The notes beneath the pieces are model-generated. The model saw only the letters and a program-made list of their open reading frames with translations. It ran no database searches and was not told the DNA's origin. From positions 62,001-126,000 of the forward strand of contig NZ_BATP01000007.1 of the NCBI RefSeq assembly GCF_000739615.1: DNA of 64,000 nucleotides, written 5' to 3'. This DNA comes from Haloferula sp. BvORR071 (lineage in GTDB: Bacteria > Verrucomicrobiota > Verrucomicrobiia > Verrucomicrobiales > Akkermansiaceae). The position numbers and the translations under genes were made by a program. Every line of letters starts with the position of its first letter. Positions within the stretch are counted from its first letter, which is position 1. Below, piece by piece: positions 27,290 to 36,859 of this stretch.

Positions 27290-29767
27290 TCAATGTCCGC
27301 TTGGCGGTTGTCCCGTCGGATCAAGCACCTGAACGGTGACCAGGAAGACAATCGCGGTGCGCACCGGGGCATAGGCCTCGTTCCGGAACATGCGTCCGAC
27401 CAGAGGCAGATCGCCGAAGAACTGGGTCTTGTCTTGCACCTTCTGCACCCGCTCATCCATCAGACCGCCAATCACCAGAGTGGCACCGTTGCGAATGGTC
27501 AGGGCGGTTTCCGCCTTCATCACCGAAAAGACCGGCATCAGGATCTCATTCGGGGTGAGTACGACTTGTGAATCACCAAATGCCCCGCCAATCGCCCCGA
27601 TCACGCTAGGAGCCGGGCTGGTGATCGGTGTCCCGTAGTTCACAAAGCCGTCGAAGTCCGTCACTGTGGGCTTGAGGGTCACGTCCACGTATTGGCCGTC
27701 CTCGCTCACCGTCGGCAAGACATCCAGAACGACGCCTACTTCACGGGTCTCGAAGGAGGTCGGTGTCGCCGGAGTGATCGGAGTCACCCCCGTTCCACCG
27801 TTGGTGATCAGCCCGGTGACGGGATCGATGAAGTCCGTGCTGCCGACCGTATTCGGCAGCTCGGGGGGCTCGTATTCGGTGGGATAAATAAATTGCTTGG
27901 TCGACGCCAGCGTCGATTGCTGGCCGCTCCGGGTGACGGTCGTCGGGCTGACCATGAGGTCCACGCCCTTCTTCTGCTGGAAGCCACGCATCAACATCGT
28001 CAGGTTGGCGTTGTTCAGGAAGCCATTGGCCCAGAGTACGCCGGGAGCTCTGGCGGAGCCAGGTGCAAAGCCCTGCTGGGCCATCAGGATCCGGTCGTCG
28101 ATCGAGTTGCCAACGATCGCCTCGTTGCCGCTGCGGTTGCCGGAGGTCAGGCCATTGCGGAAGACCGCTCCGTCCGGCAGCGCCACATCACTGAGATTGT
28201 CAGGATTCGGACTACCACCGGAAAGGTGCGTGGCCGAAATACCAGGCGCGAAGCTCTTCCCGCCCAGCGAGAAGTCGTCCAGCAGCCAATCGAAATCGAG
28301 TTCCTCAAGTGTGCGTTGCTGGGTTTTGATCACCCGCACCGTCACCGCCACCATCGTCGGTTTGGCTGACTGCGCGGCAGCAACCACCTGCTGCACCATT
28401 TCTTGATTTTCCACCGTGTTGACCACACGCAGCGTGCTGGTCGAGGCGATGAAATCGGCGTTGGCACCTTCCGGGAATGGGATCCCCATTTCCTTCAGGC
28501 GGGTCAAAGCATTCATCCGCTTCGCCAGCAGGCCTTCCGCCGGCTTGTCCCCGGCAAACGGATCGCTGGCCCCCTCCCCGGCCCCCACGGAACCGCCCGA
28601 GCTCAGGAAGTCCGGCGGGACACGATAGCTCCGCGTGATGAGTTCCGCGGAAGCCCCGCCCACGGGCCGGATGGCTACCGCATACTCCTGCGAAGCGTAG
28701 GTGGTCTTGGTTTGCTCGCCGATGTATTTCAGAACCTGCGAGATGGGGACATTCTTTAACTGAAGATTGATCTTGGTCGAAAGGATCTCCTTCGCGGCGG
28801 GAGAATCGGCCGGACCAAGATCCAGGACAAAGTTCACGCCCTTGTCCTTCGTATCCAATTCAAAGGTATCCAGCGTGATTGACTGGCCGCGGAGATAGTC
28901 CAGAGCTTCCTGAATGGTGGTCCCCTCAAAGTCGACCCGCGGGATAATCAACCGGTCGAGCTTGGCGGAAATCAGCATTCTTGTCGGAGCCGCCCCCTCG
29001 TCAACCGGCCCCAAGGCATTGGTAGCTTCGATCAACGGGCGCGGCTTCAGCTCCCAGCCGGCATCCACCTCAGCCAAGTGCCGGGCACGGGTTTCGTCAT
29101 ACGCAGCGCGATAATAGTCGGCGCGAAGCTGGACCGCATCCTCCATGCCGCGGCGGGCCGCCTTGTTGGTGGGGTCTACGCGCAGGACTTCCTGATACAT
29201 CGCCTCAGCGGCGTCGTATTTGCCAAGATTCTTGAAGCCTTCCGCCTCGTAGAGCTGGCGGCGGACCTTATCGACATTTTCAGCGTGCTCCCGGTTGGCA
29301 GCGGGATTGGTACGGATCGGATCATCGAGTTCTTCCCGGAGCTGACGAGCGGCGGCATCAGCCGGAGCCACATCGGGCGCGAGGATCTTGTCGAGGGTTG
29401 CAGCCGCCCCTTCATTGTCGCCCATCCGGCGTTGCTTGCGGGCCAGTTCCACTGAGGCTTGAGCCAAGCGCTCGGTCGCAGCGGCACGGGCATCGGCGGT
29501 TGCCGGGGCATCGGGCAGGAGGCTACGCGCACCAGCGTAGGCGTCCACCGCCTCCGACCATTTGCCTGCCTTGTAAGACTCGTCGCCCTTCTTGAGTAGC
29601 TCTTGGGCCTCCTGTGCCTTGCCAGCGCGGCGCTGCAATTCAGCCTCCGCCAGCCGGGTACGGCCCTGCGCCGCTAAGGGCTGGGTGATGAGAAGGCAGG
29701 TCAGGGGCGCGATCGCCAGCAGACGGGCACGGGAGCTGGCGGATTGGAAACAATCGGAGATCGGCAT
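27290..29767 (-). CDS. Amuc_1098-like type IV pilus outer-membrane secretin
   Basis: 825 residues with a signal peptide (about 1-34, ending AQG region). Residues about 37-225 form TPR-like helical repeats, followed by an STN/secretin-N-like region (about 320-370; ILSTKINLQLKNVPISQVLKYIGE) and a GspD/PilQ secretin core at the C-terminus. The secretin signature lies near the end: ATLVIGGLMDERVQKVQDK, then FGDLPLVGRMFR. TPR-plus-secretin architecture is that of Amuc_1098, the secretin of the Akkermansia pilus-like system. The other Amuc_1099-1102-type genes are not next to it; two PilT-family ATPases lie at 53-55 kb. Confidence 0.88.
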   Translation of the reverse strand: MPISDCFQSASSRARLLAIAPLTCLLITQPLAAQGRTRLAEAELQRRAGKAQEAQELLKKGDESYKAGKWSEAVDAYAGARSLLPDAPATADARAAATERLAQASVELARKQRRMGDNEGAAATLDKILAPDVAPADAAARQLREELDDPIRTNPAANREHAENVDKVRRQLYEAEGFKNLGKYDAAEAMYQEVLRVDPTNKAARRGMEDAVQLRADYYRAAYDETRARHLAEVDAGWELKPRPLIEATNALGPVDEGAAPTRMLISAKLDRLIIPRVDFEGTTIQEALDYLRGQSITLDTFELDTKDKGVNFVLDLGPADSPAAKEILSTKINLQLKNVPISQVLKYIGEQTKTTYASQEYAVAIRPVGGASAELITRSYRVPPDFLSSGGSVGAGEGASDPFAGDKPAEGLLAKRMNALTRLKEMGIPFPEGANADFIASTSTLRVVNTVENQEMVQQVVAAAQSAKPTMVAVTVRVIKTQQRTLEELDFDWLLDDFSLGGKSFAPGISATHLSGGSPNPDNLSDVALPDGAVFRNGLTSGNRSGNEAIVGNSIDDRILMAQQGFAPGSARAPGVLWANGFLNNANLTMLMRGFQQKKGVDLMVSPTTVTRSGQQSTLASTKQFIYPTEYEPPELPNTVGSTDFIDPVTGLITNGGTGVTPITPATPTSFETREVGVVLDVLPTVSEDGQYVDVTLKPTVTDFDGFVNYGTPITSPAPSVIGAIGGAFGDSQVVLTPNEILMPVFSVMKAETALTIRNGATLVIGGLMDERVQKVQDKTQFFGDLPLVGRMFRNEAYAPVRTAIVFLVTVQVLDPTGQPPSGH

Positions 29768-29842
29768 CGGGGTTTCGGCGATCTATAAAGGGCAGTTTTT
29801 CACAGGGTAAGCGGAAAATCCGGGAAAAGCCGGGAAATTTCA

Positions 29843-30820
29843 TCAGGAGCCCTTGCCTGCGGCACGGAGTATATACATTGCCTGTTCAACATCGCGGCCG
29901 ATTTGCGACTTCAGCGCCTCGATCGACTCGAACTTCCGCTCCCCCCGCAGCTGCTGGAGAAACTCGACCTCCAGCACTTGGCCGTAGAGATCCCCGGAAA
30001 ATCCGAAAAGGTGGACTTCCAAGAGCCGGTTGCTCCCATCGACCGTCGGCCGCACGCCGAGATTGGCCACGCCTTCGAGCAGCCGCTCCCCGGCCCGGGC
30101 CCGCACTGCCCAGACGCCGTCCGGGGGGAATTGCTCTTCGCCGCGTGCGACATTGGCGGTCGGAAAGCCGATTTGGCGGCCGAGCTTGCGGCCTTCCACC
30201 ACCCTGCCCTCCACCGTGTAGGGACGGCCGAGCATGCCGGCCGCAGCCTTCATGCTGCCATCGCGGATCGCTTGGCGGATGCGCGTGCTGCTAATCCGCT
30301 CACCGTCCATCATCACCGGAGGCATCGCAGCCAGTTGGAAACCGTGCTGCTGGGATAGCCTTTCCAGCATCGCCACGTCTCCCCGGCGGGACTTGCCAAA
30401 GCGCCAGTCCTCCCCCACCGCGATGGTGGCGACGCCCGCCGCAATAATCTCGCGTACGAAGTCCTCCGCATCCTGACCGGCGCGCGCCATGTCGAAATGC
30501 AGGGCCAGCAGGAAATCCACCCCCATCCGGCCGAGGATCTCGGCCTTGTGGTCGAGGGAGGCCAGCAAGCGCCGCGGGGCCTTTTCCGGGGCCAGCACCC
30601 GGATGGGATAAGGATCGAAAGTCAGCACCCCGCAGGTGCCACCCGCGGCATCCCGGGCTGCCAAGGCCTTGCCGATCACCGCCTGATGGCCAAGGTGGAC
30701 ACCGTCGAAGACCCCCAGCGCAAGGTGGTGGGGACCCGAAGTCCGGGCAAGTTCCTCAATAGTGGTGAAGCGGAGCACGCCGCGATAGAAATCACCAATC
30801 CCCGATCTTCCAATCTTCAT
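29843..30820 (-). CDS. ribF: Bifunctional riboflavin kinase / FAD synthetase
   Basis: 325 residues, normal for RibF. The N-terminal FMN adenylyltransferase domain has GVFDGVHLGHQ (about 36-46), GEDWRFGKSRRGDV and SSTRIRQAIRDG. The C-terminal riboflavin kinase domain has GRPYTVEGRVVEGRKLGRQIGFPTANV and NLGVRPTVDG. It makes FMN and FAD from riboflavin. The start codon at 30820 sits in the loop of a perfect 11-bp inverted repeat (30795-30831). It is divergent from the TPR gene, with 77 bases between the starts. Confidence 0.97.
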   Translation of the reverse strand: MKIGRSGIGDFYRGVLRFTTIEELARTSGPHHLALGVFDGVHLGHQAVIGKALAARDAAGGTCGVLTFDPYPIRVLAPEKAPRRLLASLDHKAEILGRMGVDFLLALHFDMARAGQDAEDFVREIIAAGVATIAVGEDWRFGKSRRGDVAMLERLSQQHGFQLAAMPPVMMDGERISSTRIRQAIRDGSMKAAAGMLGRPYTVEGRVVEGRKLGRQIGFPTANVARGEEQFPPDGVWAVRARAGERLLEGVANLGVRPTVDGSNRLLEVHLFGFSGDLYGQVLEVEFLQQLRGERKFESIEALKSQIGRDVEQAMYILRAAGKGS

Positions 30821-30831
30821 CTGATCGGGGA
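30795..30831. promoter_or_regulatory. Inverted repeat enclosing the ribF start codon
   Basis: Perfect 11-bp inverted repeat AATCCCCGATC (30795-30805) / GATCGGGGATT (30821-30831) with a 15-base loop containing the ribF ATG (complement 30818-30820). As RNA it could occlude initiation; as DNA it could be an operator for the divergent pair. Confidence 0.65.
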
Positions 30832-30897
30832 TTTCTCCTTTCCCCCCAATTCCCGCTGGACCTCCGGGTCCTCGCCACGAAGCTTGCCGTTCCGCAC

Positions 30898-32232
30898 ATG
30901 GCCGAAGTCTACCGCTCCACCGCCCAAACCGCCGGATTGCCCGAAAACCTCGCCACGGTTCTCAAGTGGCGCGATGCCAATGTCCCCTTGAGCGAGGAGG
31001 ACTTTGGCCAGGCGATGCAAGAATTGAGCACGGTGGTCGAGAGCCTGACCAACCAGGAGGACGCCTCCAGCCGCTCGATCCGGGTGCTGGCGCTGATGGT
31101 GCTCGGTAACCTCCACCGCGACCATGGCCTGCTCGACCACGCCCTGCCCTTTTACGACAAGGCACTGGAGCAGCCCGGCGACATCAATGACGGTACGCCG
31201 CGCGGCAAGAACGAGCTCGCCAATCTCCACACCAACCGCGGCATCTGCCTGCTCGCCATCGGCAACCCGGAGAAATTCCCGGAGGCGCTGATCAACTTCG
31301 ACGCCGCAGTCGAGCTGCGCAAGGACCTGCCCTTGGAAGAAGACCCTTCCTTCCGCTGGGGTCTCAGCGCCGGCTACATGAACCGTGGTGACGTCTTGCA
31401 CCGCCTGGAGCGCGACGATGAAGCTGTGGCCGCCTACGACGAGGCAATCGCTCATCTACGCCAACTCCCTTACGAAGAGAATCCCGGCACCCGCCAGCGC
31501 TACGCTCTCGCTTGGGCCAACCGCGGCCTGGCAGTCGGAGACCCGGACGAAGCCCGCCGCTGCTTCGACGAGTGCATCAGCCTGCTCGAAAATCCCCAGA
31601 ATCCGCAGCAGCTGCTGACGCTCTGCAATGCCATCCTCAACCGCGGCCGCCATTCCCTACAAGTGGCGGGAGACGCGGAGGCCACCGCCGCCGACGCGCG
31701 CCAGGTGCTCGAACTGATCGGCGAGCACGAGCGCGCCCACCCCGCCCCGGCGGAGATGGCGCTGCAAGCGCGCCACCTGCTGGCGCACGCGCTCTGCGTC
31801 TGGCTCGACGAGAGCAAGAAAGGCCCCGGCATCGCGGAAGATTGGATCGGCGATTGCACCGACACGGTGGAAGACGCCTTGTCCGTTGAGCGCTTCTGGG
31901 AACAACAGGGAGTGACCGCCTTGCGCCCCCTCGCCTGCGATCTTTTCGCGCTCGGCCTGCACGTCTACCGCGTGTGCCAGCCACATTTCTTCGCCGACTT
32001 CCTGGTGGAATCCATGGACCCCGAGATGTCACCGGGAGCCCCCTTCGCGGACCAGAACTTCCAAGCGGTCGCCGCCCGTGCCTTGCAGCAAGCGGTGAAC
32101 GAAGTCGCCCAGCGCGCCGCCTCTTCCACCCTTGAGCCGGAGGCCATGGCCAAGCAGCAGTCGATCCTCAAGACCCTGAAGCTTGCCGATCACCGTCTGG
32201 CAGAGCTGCAGCGCAGCATGCAGACGGCTTGA
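30898..32232 (+). CDS. TPR-repeat protein, unknown
   Basis: 444 residues without signal peptide or membrane segment. Several TPR-like helical pairs are visible: ALMVLGNLHRDHGLLDHALPFYDKALE (about 62-88), AGYMNRGDVLHRLERDDEAVAAYDEAI (about 158-184), and ALAWANRGLAVGDPDEARRCFDECI. The C-terminal third is also helical but less regular. It is presumably a cytoplasmic interaction protein; no partner can be named. The start is the first ATG after the divergent ribF promoter region. Confidence 0.8.
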   Translation: MAEVYRSTAQTAGLPENLATVLKWRDANVPLSEEDFGQAMQELSTVVESLTNQEDASSRSIRVLALMVLGNLHRDHGLLDHALPFYDKALEQPGDINDGTPRGKNELANLHTNRGICLLAIGNPEKFPEALINFDAAVELRKDLPLEEDPSFRWGLSAGYMNRGDVLHRLERDDEAVAAYDEAIAHLRQLPYEENPGTRQRYALAWANRGLAVGDPDEARRCFDECISLLENPQNPQQLLTLCNAILNRGRHSLQVAGDAEATAADARQVLELIGEHERAHPAPAEMALQARHLLAHALCVWLDESKKGPGIAEDWIGDCTDTVEDALSVERFWEQQGVTALRPLACDLFALGLHVYRVCQPHFFADFLVESMDPEMSPGAPFADQNFQAVAARALQQAVNEVAQRAASSTLEPEAMAKQQSILKTLKLADHRLAELQRSMQTA

Positions 32233-32330
32233 AGGCTGAAGACCGGCAGACGCAAGACTTGAAGCTTTTGGCAGGGCCGACTCTCGCAGTCGCAGCCCCT
32301 TCCGGCCTTGAGGTCTTGCGTCCCTTCAAG
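32228..32330. repeat. Interrupted inverted repeat between convergent genes
   Basis: Right arm GTCTTGCGTC (32313-32322) directly followed by CCTTCAAG (32323-32330) is matched on the left by CTTGAAGG (32228-32235) and GACGCAAGAC (32249-32258), which are separated by 13 bases. It fills the gap between the TPR stop and the PepSY stop. There is no T-run. Confidence 0.75.
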
Positions 32331-33477
32331 CTCCGGTTTCTGCAGCTGGGCCTTCTACCACAGCGCGGGCCTTCTTCCCGAAGAAGCGGCGCCACCTGAG
32401 GGCCAAGCCGGTCCAAACCAATACGGTGGCGGCGATCGCGGAGAAGGCTGCGAGCAACTGGCCCAGCCACCCTCCAGCCTCGCCGGTGTGAATCCAGCGC
32501 GTCCACAAGCGCCATTGGCGACCCTTGCTCATGGCCTCAAAGCTCTCGACCTTGCGCAGCTCGCCTGCAGGTAATGCCACGGTGACCGTCTGCTTCAGAT
32601 CGGGCCGACCGCGATGGCTCGCCGCGACGTTGAGGACAAGATCCTTGCCTTGGGGAAATTGAAACTGAATCGAATCCCATGTCGGATTGGAGGCGGCGGC
32701 GGCAGCAAGACCCGTATTCCAACCGCTGGTGTCGATCACCGGCGCGGGACCGGCTCCCGGCTTACCGCCCTGTGGCCCCCTGGGCGGGGGCGGTGCTTCA
32801 CCCGCGGCGCGGAAGAGCAGCGCATTCGCCCATGGATAGGCGATGATCAAACCGGTGCCGGAGAGCACCAACAGTGGCAGGGCAAACCAGATGCCAAGCA
32901 CGTTGTGCCAATTCCAGTCCCGCGCACGGCCCTTGAGCTGGCGCTGGAACAGCGTGATCACCTTCACGCCGCGCCGGGTCCAGCGCTTGGGTATCCAGAT
33001 GAGCAGGCCGCTGAGGATTAAGAAAAAGAACACACAGGCGGCGGCGGAGGTAATGCTCTGGCCGGTCTTCTGTGCGTCCCCCTTCATCGCCAGCCAGCGG
33101 TGCACGCCTGTGACGAACTGGAAGAACTGCCGCGTCTTTTTCGCGCCCTCGCCGAGCACCTCTCCGGTGTAAGGATTGACGAAGACGGTCTTGTCCTTGC
33201 CAAACTGAAAAGCCGCTGGCTGGGCCGGATCCGCAAATACGGTCAGACCTGTCGGATTACCTGCCTCCTTGGCCTGAAGGGCCGCAAGCATCTCCGCTGG
33301 CCCTAGCTTCTTGGCATCCGCCGGAACGGCTAGCGAGAAGCCGTTGGCAGCTTCTGCAATCTGACGCTCGAAGGAGATCAGCGTACCGCTGACCGCCATC
33401 ACCAGGATGATCAAACCAGCCCCGACCCCGCCTGCAAGGTGGGCCCAGAAGAAGAGACTACGAAGACGGCGGAACAT
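32326..33477 (-). CDS. PepSY-associated transmembrane protein
   Basis: 383 residues from the ATG at 33477, where the first membrane helix begins (LFFWAHLAGGVGAGLIILVMAVSGTLISFE). The PepSY_TM family layout is visible: helix 1 with H, an extracytoplasmic PepSY region (FVNPYTGEVLG, about 120), VHRWLAM (about 145) then a second helix, NWHNVLGIWFALPLLVLSGTGL, and a final helix near the C-terminus. Conserved His residues in the helices suggest haem binding as in siderophore-iron reductases. It follows the TonB receptor by 139 bases on the same strand, so it probably reduces or releases iron from the imported chelate. Confidence 0.9.
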   Translation of the reverse strand: MFRRLRSLFFWAHLAGGVGAGLIILVMAVSGTLISFERQIAEAANGFSLAVPADAKKLGPAEMLAALQAKEAGNPTGLTVFADPAQPAAFQFGKDKTVFVNPYTGEVLGEGAKKTRQFFQFVTGVHRWLAMKGDAQKTGQSITSAAACVFFFLILSGLLIWIPKRWTRRGVKVITLFQRQLKGRARDWNWHNVLGIWFALPLLVLSGTGLIIAYPWANALLFRAAGEAPPPPRGPQGGKPGAGPAPVIDTSGWNTGLAAAAASNPTWDSIQFQFPQGKDLVLNVAASHRGRPDLKQTVTVALPAGELRKVESFEAMSKGRQWRLWTRWIHTGEAGGWLGQLLAAFSAIAATVLVWTGLALRWRRFFGKKARAVVEGPAAETGA

Positions 33478-33547
33478 TCGCAAAGCGGGAAAAGGAAAAG
33501 CCAGAGGCCGGGGGGCAGGAATACCTGCTTGGACCCGAGGAAAATTG

Positions 33548-33584
33548 GGGACGGGAAGCGCGCCCTGGCGCAACCTCCCGTCCC
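33548..33584. terminator. Strong hairpin between TonB receptor and PepSY gene
   Basis: Perfect 9-bp stem GGGACGGGA (33548-33556) / TCCCGTCCC (33576-33584), with a GCGC/GCGC inner helix in the loop. There is no T-run on the minus strand, so it could be an attenuator or an mRNA-stabilising element rather than a full terminator. Confidence 0.55.
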
Positions 33585-33616
33585 ACTGCAACCGATGTTT
33601 CGGGGGCTAGGAAGAC

Positions 33617-35956
33617 TTAGAAGCTGATGTCCGCGCTCAGGAACATCGAGCGGCCCTGGCCGGGGACGAAGTGTCCACCGCCGACGCGATCGATGTATTC
33701 CTCGTCGAGGATGTTATCCACGTTGAGGCGGAAGGAGAGGTTGTCGTTCACGCGGTAGCCGGCCATCGCGTTCACGAGGAAGAAGTCCGGGGCTTCCTGG
33801 CGGGTGGCGCGGTTGTTATTGTTGTAGCGGCTGTCCACATACTGCGTGCCGAGACCCACCTGCACGTTCTTCGGCAGGTCATAGACCGCCCAAAGGCTGA
33901 AGGAGTTTTCCGGGGTATTGCTGACCTCGCTGCCGACTTCCCCATAGGCGAGCGACTTCTTCACTTCGCTCGACAGATAGGTGTAGCCGCCAAGCAGGCG
34001 GAAGTTGTCCGTGATGCTGCCGGTGAAGCCGATTTCGACGCCTTCCACCACTTGCTCGCCGGTCAGGCTCACCGAGGTAGGATCGACCACATCGGTGGTG
34101 CGGGCGTTGGTCTTCTCAGTACGGAAGATCGCGCCGCTGACCAGCAAGCGCTGATCGAAGAACTCCCACTTCGAGCCCAGCTCGATCGTCTCGTTCTCTT
34201 CCGGGTCGGTATTGAAGAGCGCCAGAGTGTTGTTGTTCGCGGCAGGTGCGGCGATGTAGGTCAGGTTCTCCGTGGCCGGGTTGAAGGAGGTGCCGTAGGC
34301 GAGATAAATGCTACCTTCCTCCACCGGCTTGTAGGTAAGCGCCACTCGGTAGCTGAACTCCGAATTGTCGCTCTGCAGCGGAGTGACCACGCCATTGGTG
34401 CGTGGTGGTGTGCCAACGTGAACGTCAGCCGTCCGCGCCGTGTAGTCCACATCATAGGAATCCCAGCGACCGCCACCGGCGAGTTCCCAGTGCTCGTTGA
34501 ACTTGATCGTGTCGAAGAGGTAGAGCGCCGCCGTGTCGGAGACGGTCTCCGTAATCGCACCGTTGCGGCGGATGACGCCTGCGTAAGGCAGGTAGTTGTT
34601 AGGTCCGAACAGTTGGGTGATCGGGTTCGCCGCGGCACCGCCGGTAGCCGGGTTGAAGGCACCACGACCGTAGTTGGTGGACTTCTCGCGGCCCACTTCA
34701 AAGCCACCTACCAGCTTGTGCTCAAGCTTGCCGGTCTCGAAGTCGTAGCGGATATCCGTCTGGCTGAAGATCGCGGTGTCGATCTGGTCGCGGGACTGCA
34801 ACTGCTGGGTCAGGCGAGTATCGTTGTAGTTGACGACGCCACCCGGTGCGCTGGTGGAGATGAAACGCGGCGCGGTGGTGATCGAGTCGCGGTCGTTGCG
34901 GCCGAAGCGCAGGGTGCTGCGCAGCTTCAGGCAATCGCTGAAGTCGTGCTCGAAGATCGCGGTGATGATGTCCGTGTTGATGTCTTCGTAGTCACGGTTG
35001 AGGTTGCCGTAGTAGTTCCGCCACAGGTATTCCGGCGGTGCTCCGGAAGGCAGGCCGGTGTTGTTGTTCGTCGTGGTCGTGCCGCCGGTCGCGGTCGGCA
35101 CTACGGAGTCGCGCGGGATCCAGGGAATGCCGTAGTCCGGCACGTTGTCCTGCTCCTGGTGCAGGTAGTTCACCGTCAGGCGGGTGTCCGTGCCCAAGCC
35201 GAAGGCGATCGAGGGAGCGATGCCCCAGCGCTCGTTGTTGACATGGTCGCGGCCCGGGATGTCCTGGTTGTGATACATGCCGTTCAGGCGCACCGCCGCG
35301 CCGTTCAGGCCCGGGATGGTCTGGTTCACGTCAAAGGTGCTGCGGAAGAAATTGTCCGAACCGCCGCCCAGCATCAGGCCATACGAGTTCTCGTTGGTCG
35401 GCAGCTTGGTCACGATGTTGATCGAGCCGCCGGTGGACCCGCGGCCGGTGCTGGCCGAGGCCGGGCCCTTGGTCACTTCCACCTGCTCGATGTTGAAGGA
35501 GTCGCGGGTGTAGCCGCCGCTCGCGGCGTCGCGCATGCCATCGACAAAGATGTCCGAGCGAGCCGCGAAGCCGCGGATCGAAAGGTTGTCGCCCGCCGGA
35601 CCGCCGCCGCCTTCACCGGCTTGCATCGAGATGCCGGGCACGTTGCGCAGGATGTCGCGCAGGCTGGAGGCGTTCTGCTCCTTGATCACTTCCTTCGGCA
35701 CCACGGTCACGGTCTGGGCGATGTCGCGCAGCGGTTGGGTCTGCTTCGGCGATTGCAGGCGCTCGGGCTTGTAGAGGGCCTGATCCTTGTTGGCGCTGAC
35801 CACCACTTCGGAGAGATCTTCCTTCTTCTGAGGACCCTCTTCCTTCTTTTCGGCGGGAGCCGGAGTTTGGGCGGCGAGCTGGCCAACGGCGAGGAGAGCG
35901 CCGGTCACGGCGAGGCCTTCGGGGCGCAGGCGGAGGGAGTCGGAGTCGTTTTTCAT
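33617..35956 (-). CDS. TonB-dependent siderophore receptor
   Basis: 779 residues from the ATG at 35956 with a signal-like segment ending VGQLAAQ. A possible TonB box (DLSEVVVSA) lies at about 46, followed by the plug: [40 protein letters not shown] and [20 protein letters not shown] long 22-strand-type beta barrel ends in an aromatic C-terminus (LSADISF). It matches the siderophore-receptor subfamily in length and plug motifs. It lies divergent from PiuC, with PepSY downstream, so it is likely iron-repressed. No siderophore synthesis genes are near, which points to use of foreign siderophores. Confidence 0.95.
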   Translation of the reverse strand: MKNDSDSLRLRPEGLAVTGALLAVGQLAAQTPAPAEKKEEGPQKKEDLSEVVVSANKDQALYKPERLQSPKQTQPLRDIAQTVTVVPKEVIKEQNASSLRDILRNVPGISMQAGEGGGGPAGDNLSIRGFAARSDIFVDGMRDAASGGYTRDSFNIEQVEVTKGPASASTGRGSTGGSINIVTKLPTNENSYGLMLGGGSDNFFRSTFDVNQTIPGLNGAAVRLNGMYHNQDIPGRDHVNNERWGIAPSIAFGLGTDTRLTVNYLHQEQDNVPDYGIPWIPRDSVVPTATGGTTTTNNNTGLPSGAPPEYLWRNYYGNLNRDYEDINTDIITAIFEHDFSDCLKLRSTLRFGRNDRDSITTAPRFISTSAPGGVVNYNDTRLTQQLQSRDQIDTAIFSQTDIRYDFETGKLEHKLVGGFEVGREKSTNYGRGAFNPATGGAAANPITQLFGPNNYLPYAGVIRRNGAITETVSDTAALYLFDTIKFNEHWELAGGGRWDSYDVDYTARTADVHVGTPPRTNGVVTPLQSDNSEFSYRVALTYKPVEEGSIYLAYGTSFNPATENLTYIAAPAANNNTLALFNTDPEENETIELGSKWEFFDQRLLVSGAIFRTEKTNARTTDVVDPTSVSLTGEQVVEGVEIGFTGSITDNFRLLGGYTYLSSEVKKSLAYGEVGSEVSNTPENSFSLWAVYDLPKNVQVGLGTQYVDSRYNNNNRATRQEAPDFFLVNAMAGYRVNDNLSFRLNVDNILDEEYIDRVGGGHFVPGQGRSMFLSADISF

Positions 35957-36001
35957 AGGGTCAGTCGGAAGCAGAGGAGCGCGGTGGCCGCGCCAGAACT
36001 G

Positions 36002-36018
36002 TTGCGACTGCGTCTCAA
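36002..36018. promoter_or_regulatory. Possible Fur-like operator
   Basis: 17-base imperfect dyad TTGCGACT-G-CGTCTCAA (6 of 8 arm positions pair). It lies 46 bases upstream of the TonB-receptor start and in the gap to the divergent PiuC gene. Its 7-1-7 symmetry is that of Fur sites, but the bases match the enterobacterial consensus only loosely. Confidence 0.4.
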
Positions 36019-36152
36019 TAGCCAATCCTAGTCAAAACAAAAAAACTCGAACGCTGCGATATGGCAATCTGGCGCTAGCCGGGGGGCGAGATTCGTTCCC
36101 CGGCGGCGGAATCGGCTTGGCCCCCGCGTCCGAAAATGGGCAGAGAAAGCGC

Positions 36153-36845
36153 GTGATCGTTTGCATCCCCGACGTCCTGAGCCCTGAGAAGACCAAGGAG
36201 TTCCGCCGTGAGCTCGATGCCGCGGACTGGGAGGACGGCAAGTCCACCGCCGGCCACATGGCGGCCAAGGCCAAGGACAACGTGCAGATCCCGGCGACCC
36301 ATCCGGCAGCCCGGCTGGTGGGCGAAGGAATCATGCGGGCGCTGACGATCAACCCGACCTTCATGTCGGCCGCGATCCCACTGCATTTCCTTCCGCCGAT
36401 GTTCAACCGCTACTCGGGCGGCCAGACCTACGGCACCCACATTGACTCCGCGATCCGGCAGATTCCCGGCACCGGCCACCGGATCCGCACCGACCTTTCC
36501 TGCACCTTGTTCTTCTCCGAGCCGGACGAGTACGACGGCGGCGAGCTGGTGATTGAGGACACCTACGGCAGCAAGTCGGTGAAGCTCCCGGCGGGCCACA
36601 TGGTCCTCTACCCTGCCACCAGCCTGCACCGGGTCACGCCAGTAACCCGCGGCAGCCGGCTCTGCTCCTTCTTCTGGGTGCAGAGCATGATCCGCTCCGA
36701 CGAGCAGCGCTCAGTCCTCTTCGACCTCGATCTGGCGATCCAGCGACTCACCGCCAACCTCCCGGACAATAACCACGCGAACCAATCCGCGGTGCAGTTG
36801 ACCGGTGTTTACCACAACCTGCTGCGGCAGTGGGCGGACCTGTGA
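36153..36845 (+). CDS. piuC: PiuC/YbiX-type Fe(II)/2-oxoglutarate hydroxylase
   Basis: 230 residues from the GTG at 36153, where homology begins ([11 protein letters not shown]). The PKHD-type hydroxylase motifs are present: [18 protein letters not shown] with the HxD iron pair, [46 protein letters not shown] with the distal His and the oxoglutarate-binding Arg, and [13 protein letters not shown] at the end. The length equals that of Pseudomonas PiuC. An upstream in-frame TTG at 36117 adds unconserved residues. PiuC genes usually lie beside TonB siderophore receptors, as here. Confidence 0.95.
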   Translation: MIVCIPDVLSPEKTKEFRRELDAADWEDGKSTAGHMAAKAKDNVQIPATHPAARLVGEGIMRALTINPTFMSAAIPLHFLPPMFNRYSGGQTYGTHIDSAIRQIPGTGHRIRTDLSCTLFFSEPDEYDGGELVIEDTYGSKSVKLPAGHMVLYPATSLHRVTPVTRGSRLCSFFWVQSMIRSDEQRSVLFDLDLAIQRLTANLPDNNHANQSAVQLTGVYHNLLRQWADL

Positions 36846-36859
36846 AGGGTTGAGCCCCT

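Noticed and set aside
29760-29842. FMN riboswitch next to ribF
   Set aside because: The sequence downstream and upstream of ribF is too short and lacks the conserved RFN-element helices.
33671-36031. Long plus-strand open frame opposite the TonB receptor
   Set aside because: The receptor on the minus strand has all plug and barrel motifs; the plus frame is compositional noise.
33617-36845. Siderophore biosynthesis cluster
   Set aside because: Only uptake and utilisation genes (TonB receptor, PepSY, PiuC) are present; no NRPS or NIS synthetase.
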